Of a stretch of 64,000 nt of DNA, positions 14,046 through 26,815 are shown in pieces. The notes under the pieces were generated by a model. It saw only the letters and a list, made by a program, of their open reading frames with translations, searched no databases and was not told the DNA's origin. Numbering within the stretch: the stretch's first letter is position 1; the number at the start of each line of letters is the position of its first letter. Source of the DNA: Loxodes magnus (Eukaryota > Ciliophora > Karyorelictea > Loxodida > Loxodidae); assembly GCA_946699065.1 (NCBI GenBank), contig CAMPDV010000110.1, positions 682,001 through 746,000 on the forward strand, written 5' to 3'. The position numbers were made by a program, and so were the translations under genes.

Positions 14046-14830
14046 AATGGAAACTCTCAAGGTGGTCTTCATTTTAGTTAGGAGCAGCATAAAAAGGCTA
14101 ACACTCAAAGTGGAGCGGTAAGGCTATAAAACCATTCATAGGAGGGCATTCTTTTCATCCACTACCTAAAAAGATGAAATAGCGATAGGATGGAGACATT
14201 AAAACTCCCCCAAAAAGTTTAAAATATTCAGATCTAGATTCAATACTTAATATGAACACTGATAATAAAAATCCGAACATTGGAAGAAGATCAAAGTCAA
14301 TAAAAAGAAGAATTTTAACCTAAATTGAAGATAAAAAATCTCGCTTCGGAGGAAAATCTAGAAATATTACAGGACAATAAATGGTAGGAGAATTCTGACA
14401 AAGGAAAATGACATCTCAATTATTAAAGTGCAAGACGAAAAAAATGGGTGTGACAAGAATAAATAAATACAGATTGAAATACAACATGATTAAATCCGGC
14501 AAGAATTCTAAAAGAGGGATTGTGTTTGAATGGAAATAGAGAAAAAAAAGAGCAAACAGAACTAAAACTAAAAGAAATTAGATAACTATGTAATATTTGC
14601 AAAAATCGATGGTACCTATACGGAAATGTTCGTAACGAGGGAAAAAAGAAGAGCAATCTGAACATCGATCTAACGAAAGAAAACGACTTTGTTTCCATCG
14701 AGTAATGAGAAGATTTAAAGGAGAAAACAAGTAAACTGGATGGAAGTCTATATACTGTTAGCAAAAGGATATCTACAAATTTGAAAAGCTTTTCAAATTT
14801 CTAACCGTAAGGCGAACTTTATTTTAAGCT
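14046..14830 (+). mobile_element. Gag-like element remnant (family of 6.9 kb)
   Basis: Purine-rich, Gln-, Lys- and Glu-coding sequence with local domain-like spacing in more than one frame. A knuckle-like motif around 14,600 keeps the spacing of the 7,335 knuckle but is decayed. The last 400 bases resemble, in inverted orientation, 41,400-41,850, so this is a dispersed repeat rather than a single gene. It looks broken, with several breaks. No polymerase domain or terminal repeat was seen. Confidence 0.4.
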
Positions 14831-15329
14831 AATAAGTTGAGTGAAATATTTTTAAGTTTGAAAACTTAAATCTTCTAAAAAGCATGTTCTATTTATAATT
14901 AATAAAGCTTTCTTTAATTTTTTTATCACTTTAATTATGATTATAAAAAAATTAGTTCTTTTAAAAAAATAAATTTTAAGTTTAAAATTTTTTAAACAGT
15001 TTGCTATACTTTTAAACTTGAAGATCTATTACTTAGCTACTTCAGTAAAAAATTTGATTTTAATTAATTTTTTTATGATTTTTATAGATTTAGCGGATAA
15101 GATATTTAGATAGAAAAATTTGATTTTATATTTTTTTATTTCAAGCAAGATTTTTAATAAAAATAAAAACATATTTTGATTAAGCAAAAAAATGATATCA
15201 TAATTAATAGAGATTTTTTATAATTTGTATCCAATTTATTTAAATTAATAGATTTATTTCTATTGTAAATTTATTATAACATAATATAAGTTACTATTCT
15301 AGTGTTACCTTTATTTTACTTACCATATG

Positions 15330-16000
15330 ATAATAATAATAATAATAATGAACTTGCAATAACTGGAATCTCAACCAATTTTTTGCTGCCATTCTTTTAA
15401 CGTGGATGGATACCACGACCGAGTTTTTTACGTGGGAGGAAACCATTAAAAATATTCGGATTTTCCTGCAAATATTTTTCTTTTATAAATTCCTGTTTAA
15501 GTAAAATAAAGTCTATTAAGCGTCCTTCACGTTTTTAATTGTTCTTTGAGTTGGATTTGTTTTCAGCACCACAATTTTTCAAAAAATGTCAGCCAGACTT
15601 GCAATACCAATATTGTTTGATTTATCTTTTCAAAGGTTTTTTCTGAAATACTTTTTTCGAGCTGATTTATTCGTTATACCATGTCTTGGTCAATCTTTTC
15701 ATCTTTCTGTTTTTGTTTAACATTTTTAAAATGAATTCCTTTTCAATAATCATGTCTTGGCTTTGTTAAAGATTTGTTTGAGACTATTAGTATAATTATT
15801 ATTCCGTTACTAAATTATTCTAGATTAACTGAAGTTTAATTATTAACAATTCTTTGTTTTGATCATCTATTCATTAATTCTCTGATTTTTTCTCCTTGGT
15901 TATAAATTATTTCTTGATACTCAGAGATTTTATTTTCATTTAATTGATCTATAAAAAGAGTTCTTATTTCTATTCAATCTTACCTGATTTTTCTGAGCTG
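15330..16000 (-). mobile_element. Gag-like element remnant, minus strand
   Basis: Minus-strand reading gives a basic, Gln-rich region followed around 15,600 by a knuckle-like motif (similar to CX2CX4HX4C but decayed) and a tail rich in Lys, Asn and Pro. The order and spacing match the 6.9-kb element. It looks broken. The 16,000-16,370 stretch beyond it is AT-rich with no clear content. Confidence 0.35.
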
Positions 16001-16375
16001 TTCCTATCATAATTTTACTTTCTGATGAGGAGCTCGATTTCTCTTCTAGTTGCTTGTTTCAATAACTGTTTCGCCACTTTCCTTTTTGCATTTCTAGTTT
16101 ATTTTTTGGAAAGGTGAATAGATTATTCCATCTTTTTTCTCTCCCAATATTTTCTACTTACCATATATTAGAAGACAGAGATCATTGACTACATCCAATA
16201 AGAGCTATTAGGTTTCGTTGGAGAAGTTTGCTAGAGGCCATTTAGATAATATACAAAGCTATAAAATGAAATAATAGTGAAATAACCTTTAAGGAGAAAA
16301 ATGTAGTTATGCTATTAATAAATAAAGTATCATCAGTAAAAAAAGATGTCAAACCTAAGAAAGGGAGAAGTAATC

Positions 16376-17893
16376 TGATCTTAGACTTAATTTACACCAT
16401 CTTAATATGTAAAAATGGAAAAAGAAGCTAACTAAAATTAATTATCCCATATAATTATTCCTTAATATCAAGATTAATAAGAGATTAATACAGATTAAGG
16501 TAAATTTATTAAAAGAATAGAAGATATTGAAAAAAATTAGGAAAAAACACAAAGAACAATTAATAAGAAGGAAATGCTGATATTGTCATTCTAGACGATA
16601 TTTAATTAAAAAATGTTAAAAATTTTAAAAATTATAAAGATAGAAGGAAGGAAAAACATTAAAAGAAATAAAAAGAATTTAACTTAAAAAATCAGAAGTG
16701 TATAAAGTTTTTTAAGAAAACTTATACAAAAAATAAGTTTCCGGATAATCTTCCTTACAAAAAAGACCGTGGAAACCAACCATGTAAAAAATATTTTTTG
16801 CTTCAAGCAGGTAGAAAATCCTGGTAAATTAAAATCTTTTTTTAAACATTTAAGTAAAGTACTTTTATTATTATTTATTCTAAAAAATTAAAAATTATCA
16901 AGTTTTACTAAAGGACTTCTTTATGTTGAATGAATTTAAAAACAAGAAAAATTATTAAAAAAATTAAAGATCTAGATAAGTGTAAAAAGGAAAAAATATA
17001 TACTCTTTTAAATTAATGAAAAATCATTTTATATTCCCAAGCCTTTATTTTTTTTTGCAATTACTTAAAATAAGTTTTCGTCCTAATAAAGTCTTCATCC
17101 TTTTTAAAGCCTGGCGATTTTAATTTTTAACAATGAGATTTAATGATAATTTACTTTTAATAATTATTTTAGTTTTTTATGTATTTATTGTCAAGTTTAT
17201 TTTATTAAAATTTAATTTACAAATATTTTATGAAAGCCCTAAAATAATCGTTTAAGCGTTTAATTTCTTTATGAGGATAATTTTTTGATCTGTATTTAAT
17301 GATTATCTTTTAGACTTATTTTAGATTTATTAAACTTAATTTAAGACTTTTGTTATTAATTTAGTTTATTTTTTAAGAAGCTTTTGATCTGTTTTAATTT
17401 ATAATAAATAGCTTATTTAAACTGGAAGATTTAGTATTAAACTTTTAATTTATTTTCATTTTTTATTGCTCTTTATTTATAAGTATTAATGGTATCGAAA
17501 TATGTTTTGATTGTAAGGTTTGATTGCTTTTCTTATTCTTAATAATTTTTAGTTACTTTAAGATAAAAAATTTTAGATTGCTATGGATTTTGAATAATAG
17601 ACTTTCAATTAAAATTAGTTTTTTCATAATTTTAATTAGAAACGTATAAAATAAATTTTGTAGCTTATTTAAAATAAGTAATAGCTAAGCTATTCGTTTA
17701 GTTTTTAAAGCACTAGATCATAATTAATTAAAGATTTTAATCATAATGTAAGCAATATTTAAGTGCTCTTCAATAGTTTCTCGCAATTTAGTATATCTAA
17801 ATTATTCTCTGAAACATAAACAATTTCCATTATTTTAATCATAACCAACTTTAATACCTTTTATACTACTAATTATTAACTGTTAAGATTTAA
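16376..17893. repeat. Left arm of a 1.5-kb inverted repeat
   Basis: This stretch recurs in reverse complement at 28,786-30,602. The inner part (about 16,873-17,893) is nearly identical to 28,786-29,808, with only a few mismatches around 17,105. The outer part (about 16,376-16,870) is clearly alignable but much more diverged. It carries no coding signal that I recognise. The left arm is uninterrupted where the right arm carries an extra segment of about 0.3 kb, so it preserves the empty site. Confidence 0.92.
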
Positions 17894-18599
17894 GTGCTTT
17901 ATTATAGAACTAAATTTAGCTATATTTAAAAATAATTTTTTTAGAAAAGCTAAATTAACACTTTTTAAATCATTTATTTTCAAACATCATTGCTTTTATA
18001 GAAGAAGCACTTTCTAAATAGAAATCTAATCGAAATTAAACTAATTTGATTCATTTAAAAATACATTCTAGTTAAATAATTAATTAAATGAGTTTCGCTT
18101 CTTTAATTATCAAAAGTCTAAGAATATTTCTATAAAATTTAAATTATTCAAAGCATTAAAATTAGCTGAGATTGTTAAAAATAAAATAGATTAAAATAAA
18201 TTAACTAATCTTAATTAATATCATTAAGTATATTCTAAAACCAAATTTTATTTACATTTTATATCTAGTTTTTCTTTACAATTTTGAATAAAATTTATAG
18301 GTTACTCATATTATAAACGACCCTTTTTTATAATAAAAATATTTACATAATTAAAAACATAAAATTCTGTTGATAAACCGTGTTAGTAAGAAAAATTAAA
18401 ATTTTAATTTCAGTAGAATAATTAAATAAATATTTTATTTACTTTTTTAAACTTTTGAAGATAGAATCACATTTCTTAAATCTGTTTAATTTATTAAATT
18501 TAAAATTATTAGGTTTTATTAAAGCTATTAATCTATTGTAAAAGGACTTTCCATCAATTGAGTTTTTTATTTATTTCAGTAAATTTTTTTATCTGTAAT

Positions 18600-19200
18600 C
18601 CATAGTGGAAATTCTTGGCAGAAACTTGTCAGCCCCTCGTATAATATTTTGTCTTTTTTACCTTTATTTTATCAAAATCTGTTGCAATTTCTCATTAAAT
18701 GCTATTTCAAACTGCAAGTAAATATCGCTTTTTGATTTTTGTCTCTTTTTTCTTGTTTTTTTAGTTTTTTATGTTAAAATTCTGTTGAAATCGCTTTTTT
18801 GATCAATCAAACCTAATTTTGCTTTATCTGTTATTACAAAAATGTTTCTTTTTTAGCATTATATCTTTTTTTAGTCTTATTTAATAGCATCTTTTTTACA
18901 CTATTGAGATATTATGAATTAATCGTATTCTATCTCTTCTATCTTTGTTTGTTACCTTTCTTTGGAGTTAAAGCAAGTTGTGCAAATGTTTCCATCCATG
19001 CCATTCATTTCTAAGTAATGTTATAGTTGCTCCTACTGCTATTCTAAGACTGCAACAGCTCTTATTAATCTAAAATTATTTTTGATGCTTGCTTCTAGTC
19101 TATTCCAAAGATAAGTTCTTTGTCAAGTTGGAAAGATAGTCTACCGTTGTAAATCTTCTAGCATTAGTCTCTTCTGTCATTTTTTTTTTGCTTATTTGAA
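18600..19200 (-). CDS. Gln-rich coding remnant, unassigned
   Basis: The minus strand reads as a hydrophilic, Gln-rich protein with good composition (for example LWNRLEASIKNNFRLIRA, then a Gln run and a CX2C pair, ICTTC). I do not recognise the family. Composition and neighbours suggest another Gag-like fragment; an ordinary ciliate coiled-coil gene is possible. Start and end cannot be set because every frame is open under this code. 17,900-18,600 to its left is AT-rich without recognisable content. Confidence 0.3.
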
Positions 19201-19899
19201 TCTATTTCTGTCTTGATTGAGCTACGTTTGTGTTTACTTATCTATTTTATAGGAGTCTATGTAGTGATTATTGTGAATGTAATATCTCAATTTTCTAATT
19301 TTCTTTCCTACTTGTCAGTTGTAGGTTATAAGAAGGATGGCCCAGTTAAGCTAAGACGTGGTAAGAAGAAATGCTTCTGGTTTTGTCTCCTATTTTGAAA
19401 TGTGGTGTAATAACTCTTCTTGAAGCAAGCTATTTTTATCCTTAATTGTATATAATATTTTTTAATCTTAAATGTAACTTAAATTTAAAAAATATGAAAG
19501 TGTTAGGTACTAAAGTTTTCCTACATCTCCCAAAAGTAGGAACCAACAGAATCCTAGAATCTCTATTACTAGAGAAAAATCATAAAGAAGGTTACACATT
19601 AGATTACGATTTTGATATCTGAAGAAAATCCTATGAAGTAGATTAAAAGTTATTTAAAACAAAAAGTACTAAAATACACAAATAGACAATAAATAAGCAA
19701 TGAATAGCTAGTAAAAGTGATGCTGAACCTCCAGGAAAAGAAAAAGAGCAACAAGAAGTTAATGGAGAATCAAAACATGCAAGAGGAAATTGAATCAAGA
19801 CTCATATCTCAGGAAAGAGCCTTATATACCTTCTGAACCATATTAAAGAACGGGGAAATAATTATTAAAACTTGCAATAGAAGAAGATAGTACTGGGAA

Positions 19900-20420
19900 A
19901 TAAAATAAAAAAATGAAGAAAATTAGCAAAAATCTTAGCGTCAAATGAAACTAAAAGAAAAATATCGATCCAAATGATTGAAAAAGAAACTATTTTAAAA
20001 TCTAAAAGAAATTTGGAAAAATGCTACTATTGCAATTCTAAAATACATACTTGGAAAAGACGTAAAATTTAAAAAAAAATAATTACGACAAAGAAATAAA
20101 GACTTAAATAAACTGTAATATAAATAGAAGAGATAAAGATTCATTTAATTTCTAGAAATCCAGCAAAAATACTTAATCTAAAATAGAAAAATGTAATTAA
20201 AACGAAAGAAAAATGATGAATAAATATTGAAGATAATATGAAAGATTCTACTGTAACTAAATGGGTCTTGTGGAGAAGAAAAGGAAGCAACAAGATTGAG
20301 AGATATATAACATCATGGCATTTCTAAATGGGAAATAGGAGAGAAAGGAACTTTTAAACCTTTTTATTAAACCTCTGGATATTTTGAGAGTTGGCAGGAA
20401 GAAATTCCTCTGAGAACATT
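19900..20420 (+). mobile_element. Gag-like element remnant with knuckle-like motif
   Basis: Lys- and Gln-rich reading with a knuckle-like motif at about 20,022-20,063, spaced as in the 7,335 copy. A short run encoding Glu, Lys and Arg follows. It is purine-rich on the plus strand like the other copies, and looks broken. No other domain was seen. Confidence 0.35.
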
Positions 20421-20469
20421 AAACTTTTAATAGTATTATTTTTATGAATTCATTTTTTTAATGAATTCT

Positions 20470-20660
20470 GGTTTCTAGTCGACTGAGTAGGCAATCTGGT
20501 GCAGTCATGTCTGCACTTCATGTACTCTTGCAATAGATGCCGCCACAAACAAGTAAGGACGGCCTATTGTGTGACCTTACTTATTTGATAGTACTCTCTA
20601 TCGGTACGAGAAGTAGAATAGGGAACCGAAATCCAGATCTCAGAGTTATCTCGATTTTAC
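20470..20660. repeat. Diverged relative of the 38.4/45.0-kb repeat
   Basis: The order of short matches (a GTAGG-AATCTGGTG-AGT block, an ACTAGAT-like block, then CACAA...AAGGA.GG) follows that of the near-identical pair at 38,359 and 44,999, at clearly lower identity. It is GC-richer than its surroundings. It does not fold as a tRNA that I can recognise. Confidence 0.4.
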
Positions 20661-20944
20661 AGTCGCTATTCTGATTAGGAATTTAGAAAACAACAAAGAC
20701 ATGACTGAGATCACAAATAACTATTATCCAGAAGAATTTAACCTAATTGGGTCATTTGATACAAATATTGGAATGTTCTCAAACTCCTTCTAACTCCAGC
20801 CTTTGGAAGAATTACAAGAATTTAAAGAGTGAAGGCAATAATTTAGCTTATAAAAAAGGAGAGAAGAAGATAAGTATCAAAGAGACCAGATGAAGTTAGA
20901 AAAATTTCTAGCCTATTATTAATAATTAAATATGATTTCTTTAT

Positions 20945-21320
20945 TTTTTCGTGGTGAACCAAAAAATGGTGGTACCAGTCTAATTTAATTAATTAATTAA
21001 TTAATTTATATAATTTAATTTTAATAGACTGGTAAATCCTTTCCATTAGAAGAGCTTGGTGCCTTGCAAGGCATTTAGAAGTGATCACTGCTGGAGGATA
21101 AACCTTGAGAAGAATCCAATGTCGCAAGAGATTTTCTGATGGAAGACTCGCAAAATCAAGAACTCTAAAAAACAGAAGAAAATCTACTTCATCATAGATT
21201 GGGAAAGATATGTACCTGTAATCACAGAATGCACTCTATGCTTTTGTAGGCTTGAAAGACAAATTCTCACAGCTTTTAGAAGGTCAATATTTAGAGATAT
21301 TTTAAGTAAAAACTTTTAAT
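20945..21320 (+). mobile_element. Dispersed element fragment, sister of 28.2-28.56 kb
   Basis: Contains a block (GTGAACCAAAAAATGGTGG.ACCAG) that recurs diverged near 28,516, and a coding-like block around 21,215-21,290 (CTLCFCRLE followed by a basic run) that matches CVLCFGKFY at about 28,360-28,440. The two blocks appear in different order in the two places, so each copy is rearranged. The shared CX2C suggests a zinc-binding protein from a transposable element. No catalytic domain was seen. Confidence 0.4.
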
Positions 21321-21795
21321 AGAGTTGCGCTCTGGTAAGGTACTACGTACTCCTTAATCTAATTTTTTATATAAAACTTTAATTTATTTATCAGATATAA
21401 AATAATTTTTAATCATTAATTACATTTTTTTGTTGCATAAGATAAGATGATTAAAGTGATATTTCTAATATTAGGTTTATCACTGATGGATTTATAAGTT
21501 TATGATAGGATTATTTCATTCATTCGATCATAGGATCATTGCAGTCTTCTTCAGAGCTCACTTCTTCTATTGCGTATCGGCTTGTGCAAATTTAGTCTTT
21601 CTTGACTGCAAAAATCTTACTCCAATCTCATTTGGCCCAAAGTTTATTTGGTGCATTTAGCAGGATATTCCATATCTTCGTTCATTTTAATATCATAGCG
21701 GTTATAAAAAAACTCTTACTTAACTAATTAAAGAACTGAATATTTATACTTCTATTTAAAATTATTAGGTTAATTTTTATCTCTTTTATAAAAAA

Positions 21796-21858
21796 CACCC
21801 TTGAACCCGCAATCTCTTTCTTAGGAGGGAAGCGCCTTATCCATTAGGCTACAAGGGC
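21796..21858 (-). pseudogene. tRNA-Arg(CCT) pseudogene, 10-nt deletion
   Basis: Aligns to the intact tRNA-Arg(CCT) at 57,271-57,343 but is 63 nt instead of 73. Ten bases of the T-loop and 3' T-stem are gone, removed between two TCAAG direct repeats that flank the lost bases in the intact gene. One further change in the anticodon stem (G to A in the tRNA) weakens that stem. Without a T-arm it cannot fold as a normal tRNA, so it is probably dead. The CCT anticodon loop itself is kept. Confidence 0.88.
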
Positions 21859-21920
21859 ACTTATAATTAATTGTTTCACTTCTATATAAATATCATTTTT
21901 TTAAGTATTGTGTTCAAAAA

Positions 21921-22001
21921 CGACACCAGCAGGATTTGAACCTGCGCGGGAAAACCCAACAGATTTCTAGTCTGTCGCCTTAACCACTCGGCCATAGTGT
22001 C
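21921..22001 (-). tRNA. tRNA-Ser(AGA)
   Basis: 81 nt, type II tRNA. The acceptor pairs GACACTA with TGGTGTC and the discriminator is G. The D-arm GGCCGAGTGGTTAAGGC is standard, the anticodon loop is CTAGAAA (AGA, reads TCT and by inosine TCC/TCA), the variable arm has a GGG/CCC stem, and the T-loop is TTCAAAT. All arms pair. The inverted duplicate at 57,130 is nearly identical but has a TGA anticodon. Confidence 0.95.
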
Positions 22002-22720
22002 TTATTTTTATATGTTTTACTTCACTTAAAAACATAATAAACTTAGCCCATCTTCTTTAGAATCATTACAGAGAAGCGAAAGTAGAAAAATCAGATTGCT
22101 AAAGCTTAAAAAAAAGTAACAGATTAAGAGAAGAAGATATCTAAAGAATGTAACGCTTATATCATAATCAGAAAATAGTAATTCCACAATTAGAAATATA
22201 TCACACCATAAATATTGATTAATAGCTTTGCTATGAAGATATTCCTAACTGTATGATTGCTTTATATAAATAAAATAAATTGAATTCATTTGTTTAATTT
22301 CCTTTAAAATAAATAGGGATTTTATTATAGAGATTTAAGCAGCTAAATTCATTTTTTTTAATCTAATTATATAACTGAAATAGTAGATATGGACTAAGTT
22401 AAAATAATGGGATGAGATTTTTATAGATTTTACTCTGGTTACCCTTTCAGTGGAAGAATTATTAGCACATTAAAGATTGTCACATATCTTTCTATATAAT
22501 ACTATAAAAAATTTGTCCACAGTGTTAATAAATCAAATATACTTCTCTATCTACAAATAAAACTACAAGCTTAGCAATCAAAAAGCTTGATCTCCTATCT
22601 TTATTTATAACTAAACTCAGTGTCCACAAAAAAAAGCAAAGAGGATTCTAATAATAAATCAAGTATGTTATTCTAATACCTTTCTTATATCTATTAAAGC
22701 ACTAAAAGTTACACATTTAT

Positions 22721-23860
22721 ATGGATATAAAGTATCAAACAATAAAGCTATTCATAGGTAACTTATTTTACCAAGTTTATGAAAGAGAATTATTCACATT
22801 CTAAGATGAGGATATAAAGAAAAAGCTGAATATTTAATTTCATCCTTATAAAATAAGCATTGTAGTTTTTATCCTAAATGGAGATAAAGTAGTCATTATT
22901 AGAGCTAGTTAAACGAAGTACTTTAAATAAAATCTATTAAGCATTGAAATTAGAATTTTAGTACTAAGAACTAGATAAGAAAAAGTTAGTTAATTGACTA
23001 TAAACTAGATTGTAGTAAATGAAGAAAAAGATTTTAATCTTGGCTTAAAGTACTTAATATAGACTAAAACTTTATTTTTTTAATTAAGATCAAAATACAA
23101 GGTTTAACATTGAAAAGGTATAATCTTCTATACTTCCGGGATAAGAAATTAATACAGTAACTTGTATATCTCTAGCTAAGTATGACTTAGCATTGCTCAA
23201 TTTCCTTAAAAGAAATAAAAGAAGTCAGTAGAAAATAGATTTTATTCTACCTTCTTGTTCATCTTCTAGCAGTTATGTATTATATTTAAACTTCATTACA
23301 AGTCAAATTTTTTATATCTATAGCGAGTTATGCATTAAATACCTTGGATGCAATAAATCTAAGGTAGAAGGAAATTGTGCAGCCTCTTAATAAGAAACAT
23401 TCAATTAGATAAAATAGAAATAGTTTGGAACTAATATAATGAATAAGCAGTCATATTTAATAATAATGAGATAGCAACTGATTATTATTACCATAGTATG
23501 AACTAAGTTAATAAGGAAGCACATGCAAGAACTTTAAGTTCGTTATTTGCTTATTGCAAAAGTTTGATATATTTAAGTCACTTAAGTACTCTTTACAACT
23601 CTTATATCCAAAGTGATAAAGCTAGATCTTATAATCCACTGATATATATCTTTCAATTCAAATCACTCAAAAAAGATAGACACTTTCAAGTCTCTTCAAG
23701 ATAGTAGAACAAGGTTGATCTATATTATTATAAAAGGATTATATCAATAAAACTAAAACTAGCTTCATTATATAATCAAAAACATTTACAAGAACTAGGT
23801 ATCATAATTTATGTCTAGTATTAAAAATTATGATTGAAACTCTATTTATATTATTTACAT
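22721..23860 (+). CDS. Probable protein gene upstream of F-box/LRR gene
   Basis: From ATG 22,721 one frame reads well to about 23,090 (hydrophobic-polar alternation such as YKISIVVFILNGDKVVII). A different plus-strand frame reads well from about 23,160 to 23,700 (for example ELCIKYLGCNKSKVEGN and a Cys-containing stretch). The switch between them could be a short GT-AG intron between 23,102 and 23,157, but several acceptors fit and I cannot choose. Style is like the LRR gene that follows, perhaps a diverged paralogue. I do not recognise a domain. 22,040-22,720 shows nothing clear. Confidence 0.35.
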
Positions 23861-24043
23861 TATAAATTACAATTAATATTTGAGTATTTATAAGGATTCA
23901 AATTAAGCAAGATAAAATAAGCTAAAATTAATTTGCCATGTATGAGCAATATTGGGTAAAAGAGATTGCAAGAAAAGGAAGATTTATAAGAAGGGGAAGA
24001 AATATAAAATCGATGGAAAAAAGAGACAAATAATATAGTTTAA

Positions 24044-25320
24044 ATGAGCTGTACAATGCTTAGAATAATTTTTAGCTTTTTAGAAGTAAAAGATACACTA
24101 ATATGCTCAGCTCTTTGTAGATAGTTTTAGTAAGTTGGAGTAGATTATTTAGAATTTGACTATAGAAATTTAAAATATATGTTTGATAAAAGAGGAATCA
24201 AACAAAAAAAAGCTTATTGGTGTGAGTTATTACAAAAGCTGAAATCTAATTTTGATCTTATTAGAAGGAAAAAGCCTAAGCATATCGCAATAAGATTCTG
24301 AAATTTGTAGTAAGAAATGAATGCTTTTAAACTCAAAAGAGTCGATTAATAGTTGAGATACACAATTGAAAATTACTTTGAAAATATGAAATACATAAGA
24401 GAATCAAACATCTCGTAGAAAACCTAAGGTGAACTTATTATTAAGCTTGAACTGCAAGGTTATTTATGAGGTAGCTATTTTCCTCAGTTTTAGATTCTTG
24501 TCCTAACTTATAAACTCTAAAATTAGTTGATTACTTGATTAATGACCATATTTTTAAGAATATCTAGTTAGCTTAAAAACTAAACAAACTACATGTGAAA
24601 GGAGCATATTCAATTATTGACGAGTTTCCTAATCTTATTACTACACAATCTCTATAACCTCTTTCTAGCTTCATTGACATGCTGGGCATACTTCAGATTT
24701 TAAACGATTTCTTTGTATAAAAAGGAAAAGATCTTCTCAAGTTTCGCTTTCCTAATTCCAAATACGAATCATCTGAACTAGAATAAATCTATAGAAAATG
24801 CTTTAACCTGAATAATTCAATGCTCAGTTAGCTTAAAGAAAAGCACTAGCCTTTTCTTCAGTGATTAGGGTTGAATATGAGTAGCTTGAAGACTATAAAG
24901 TTCAGCAAGAATTATTTCGATTTTCATGTGTACAATAAATTCTTTTAATAAACTATCTCTTAGTTTGAAAGAATCGTCTTTGAAGATTGCAACATTGATA
25001 TTTCAACCATAGAAGCATTAACTTTGAAATTTGGAAGGTTGAAAAAATTGTAGGTTAAAGAGTGTAAAGCAAAAGGCTCAAATATTATCCAGCTAGTTCT
25101 AATCAGAGGTTTAAACTTAGAAGCACTGGAACTAATTTCTTTAGACATTTCAAATACGAAACTGACTTTCAAAAACGAATCTAATAAATTTTTTCCAGGC
25201 TTTTCGAACTTAAAGCTATTAAGAATCTAAAATTGCTTGCTGGATCTAGACAGTGGCTCAAAAAGCTAGGTCAAATAGTTAGAAAAAGAGTTTCCATATT
25301 TAAGAGTTATAGTAAAGTGA
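24044..25320 (+). CDS. F-box-like, leucine-rich repeat protein (419 aa)
   Basis: Two exons, 24,044-24,470 and 24,488-25,320, joined across a 17-bp intron in phase 1; the reading ends at TGA 25,318. The N-terminus (IIFSFLEVKDTLICSALCRQF, residues about 7-27) has F-box spacing, though Pro of the F-box is absent. From about residue 140, irregular leucine-rich repeats follow (SCPNLQTLKLVD, FGRLKKLQVKECKA, FSNLKLLRIQNC). TGA is Trp at 24,299, 24,467 and 24,862; none lies in the last 150 codons. Gln is often TAA/TAG. By family, such proteins select substrates for SCF ubiquitin ligases; that role is inferred. The ATG was chosen as the first in frame before the F-box-like segment. Confidence 0.75.
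24471..24487 (+). other. 17-bp spliceosomal intron
   Basis: GTAGCTATTTTCCTCAG, bounded by GT and AG. Removing it joins two frames that are each good only on their own side, giving LWVLDSCPNLQTLKL across the junction. Its length is near that of the tiny introns known in heterotrich ciliates. Confidence 0.75.
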
Positions 25321-25602
25321 AGACATTCTTCATTGATTTAAATTTTATAGCTTAAATATAACTTTATATGATTCTATCCTTTAACTAAGTTTAAGGCTTA
25401 TATATGTGTATATTCATTACTCTTATATGCTAAATATCAAAGTTTGATAGATTAGTGGTTTGCCTTTTATCTTCAAGTGGCTTGAGAATAAAAAGTCTTT
25501 TATAAGATTATTTTTACTCTTTGCTTACTTTGATAAGTTTATGTATTGAAGTAAATTACCTCTCATATAGTTATCATAGAGTATTGAAAAATAAATAAAT
25601 CT

Positions 25603-26150
25603 ATGTTAAGAAGAGGAAATGTGGATTATAAAAAGATCTAAAGCAGATTGTTGTAAGAACTAAGAAAGAAAACCAAGAAATAGCAAACATTTCAATCCCT
25701 CCATCAGTCAATCTAAAGGGGATTTTAAAAAATCTTTATGAGTTTATTAAATTTATACTGTAAGCAAAGAACGAATATGGTCGTTAATATCGAAAAGGAA
25801 TTAAAGTAACATTTTCGAGAGGTAATGTAAATCTATTTTCAGTCCAGATTGAAATAAGAAGCAAAATGAGTTTAAAAAATAAAAGGATTTAAGTTTAGCA
25901 AATGCATGATGAATGTAATAATAAATCCGTTAATCCTTAATAAAGACAATAGGCATAAAAAGAACATAGGCTTTTACATAATTGTCTAATTAAAGTAATC
26001 TAATTTACATACTTTTTGCAAATTTGAAGCTTTTTAAAACATATAAAGAAAAAGAGCAAAATAGCCTTGAAAGTGTTTAACTAATTATATTTACATAGCT
26101 AGTTACTTATATAAGCATATTGGGGTAACTAAAATATTTTAAATTTATAA
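25603..26150 (+). CDS. Possible protein gene, frame uncertain
   Basis: Two plus-strand frames read as plausible hydrophilic protein here, one from ATG 25,603 (MLRRGNVDYKKIQSRL) and one around 25,653-25,940 (ISIPPSVNLKGILKNLYEF). I cannot decide which is real, nor find a domain. It lies between the LRR gene and the 3' end of the VWA gene, which runs towards it. 26,150-26,810 is AT-rich with nothing recognised. Confidence 0.25.
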
Positions 26151-26815
26151 TTAAAGTAAATAAATGATAAACATAATTAAGAGGCTACTAATTACCAATG
26201 TATAACAAACTAATGTTATGAGATATTCTATTATGACTGATAGAAATTAACTTCGATCATGATTTAAGGATATTATATAAAAAAAGCAATGAGACTAGAG
26301 ATTTAAGTCAAGTGTTAAATTGATAATCTCATTATATTTGAATAATTAGATTACTAGTCTGCTATTTAGTTTAGTTTGAAACAATAAGCATTTTATTTGA
26401 AAAAATATTTTGATATAATAACTTAATTTGAAATCATAATTTCTAATATAAATTCATTAATTGTTAAAGCACAAAAATAAAGTAAGCACAGTAAGGATAC
26501 TTTAAGATATTAATGGTATTATTAAGAAATACATCAACACACATACATATTAACATCACTTAATAAAGATATTTAATAATAAGATCCCTAGCAATAAAAA
26601 TGATATACCACTTATATAATAATAACTTTAGAATTTATTATGAGATAACTAAGCATGGACTATAGAAAATATTTATACATAAAAAGAAATTTTATATTAA
26701 ATTGATAAGTTTTCAGTTATATAGAAGCAATCCAAATTTATTTCTATTATCAATATAAAAAATTCAAATGGTTTGATAAGTAATTAATGATAGTTCAAAT
26801 ATAAGAATTTGCTCT

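Larger units (their letters stand above)
21765..22040. repeat. tRNA-bearing block duplicated inverted at 57.1 kb
   Basis: About 275 bp holding two tRNA genes, with spacers similar to 57,097-57,375 on the other strand. Homology fades just outside the tRNAs on both sides. Gene order Ser then Arg is kept. Confidence 0.85.

Noticed and set aside
14423-14764. Minus-strand open frame rich in Phe and Ser
   Set aside because: Antisense of a purine-rich Gag-like remnant; composition is explained by the complementary strand.
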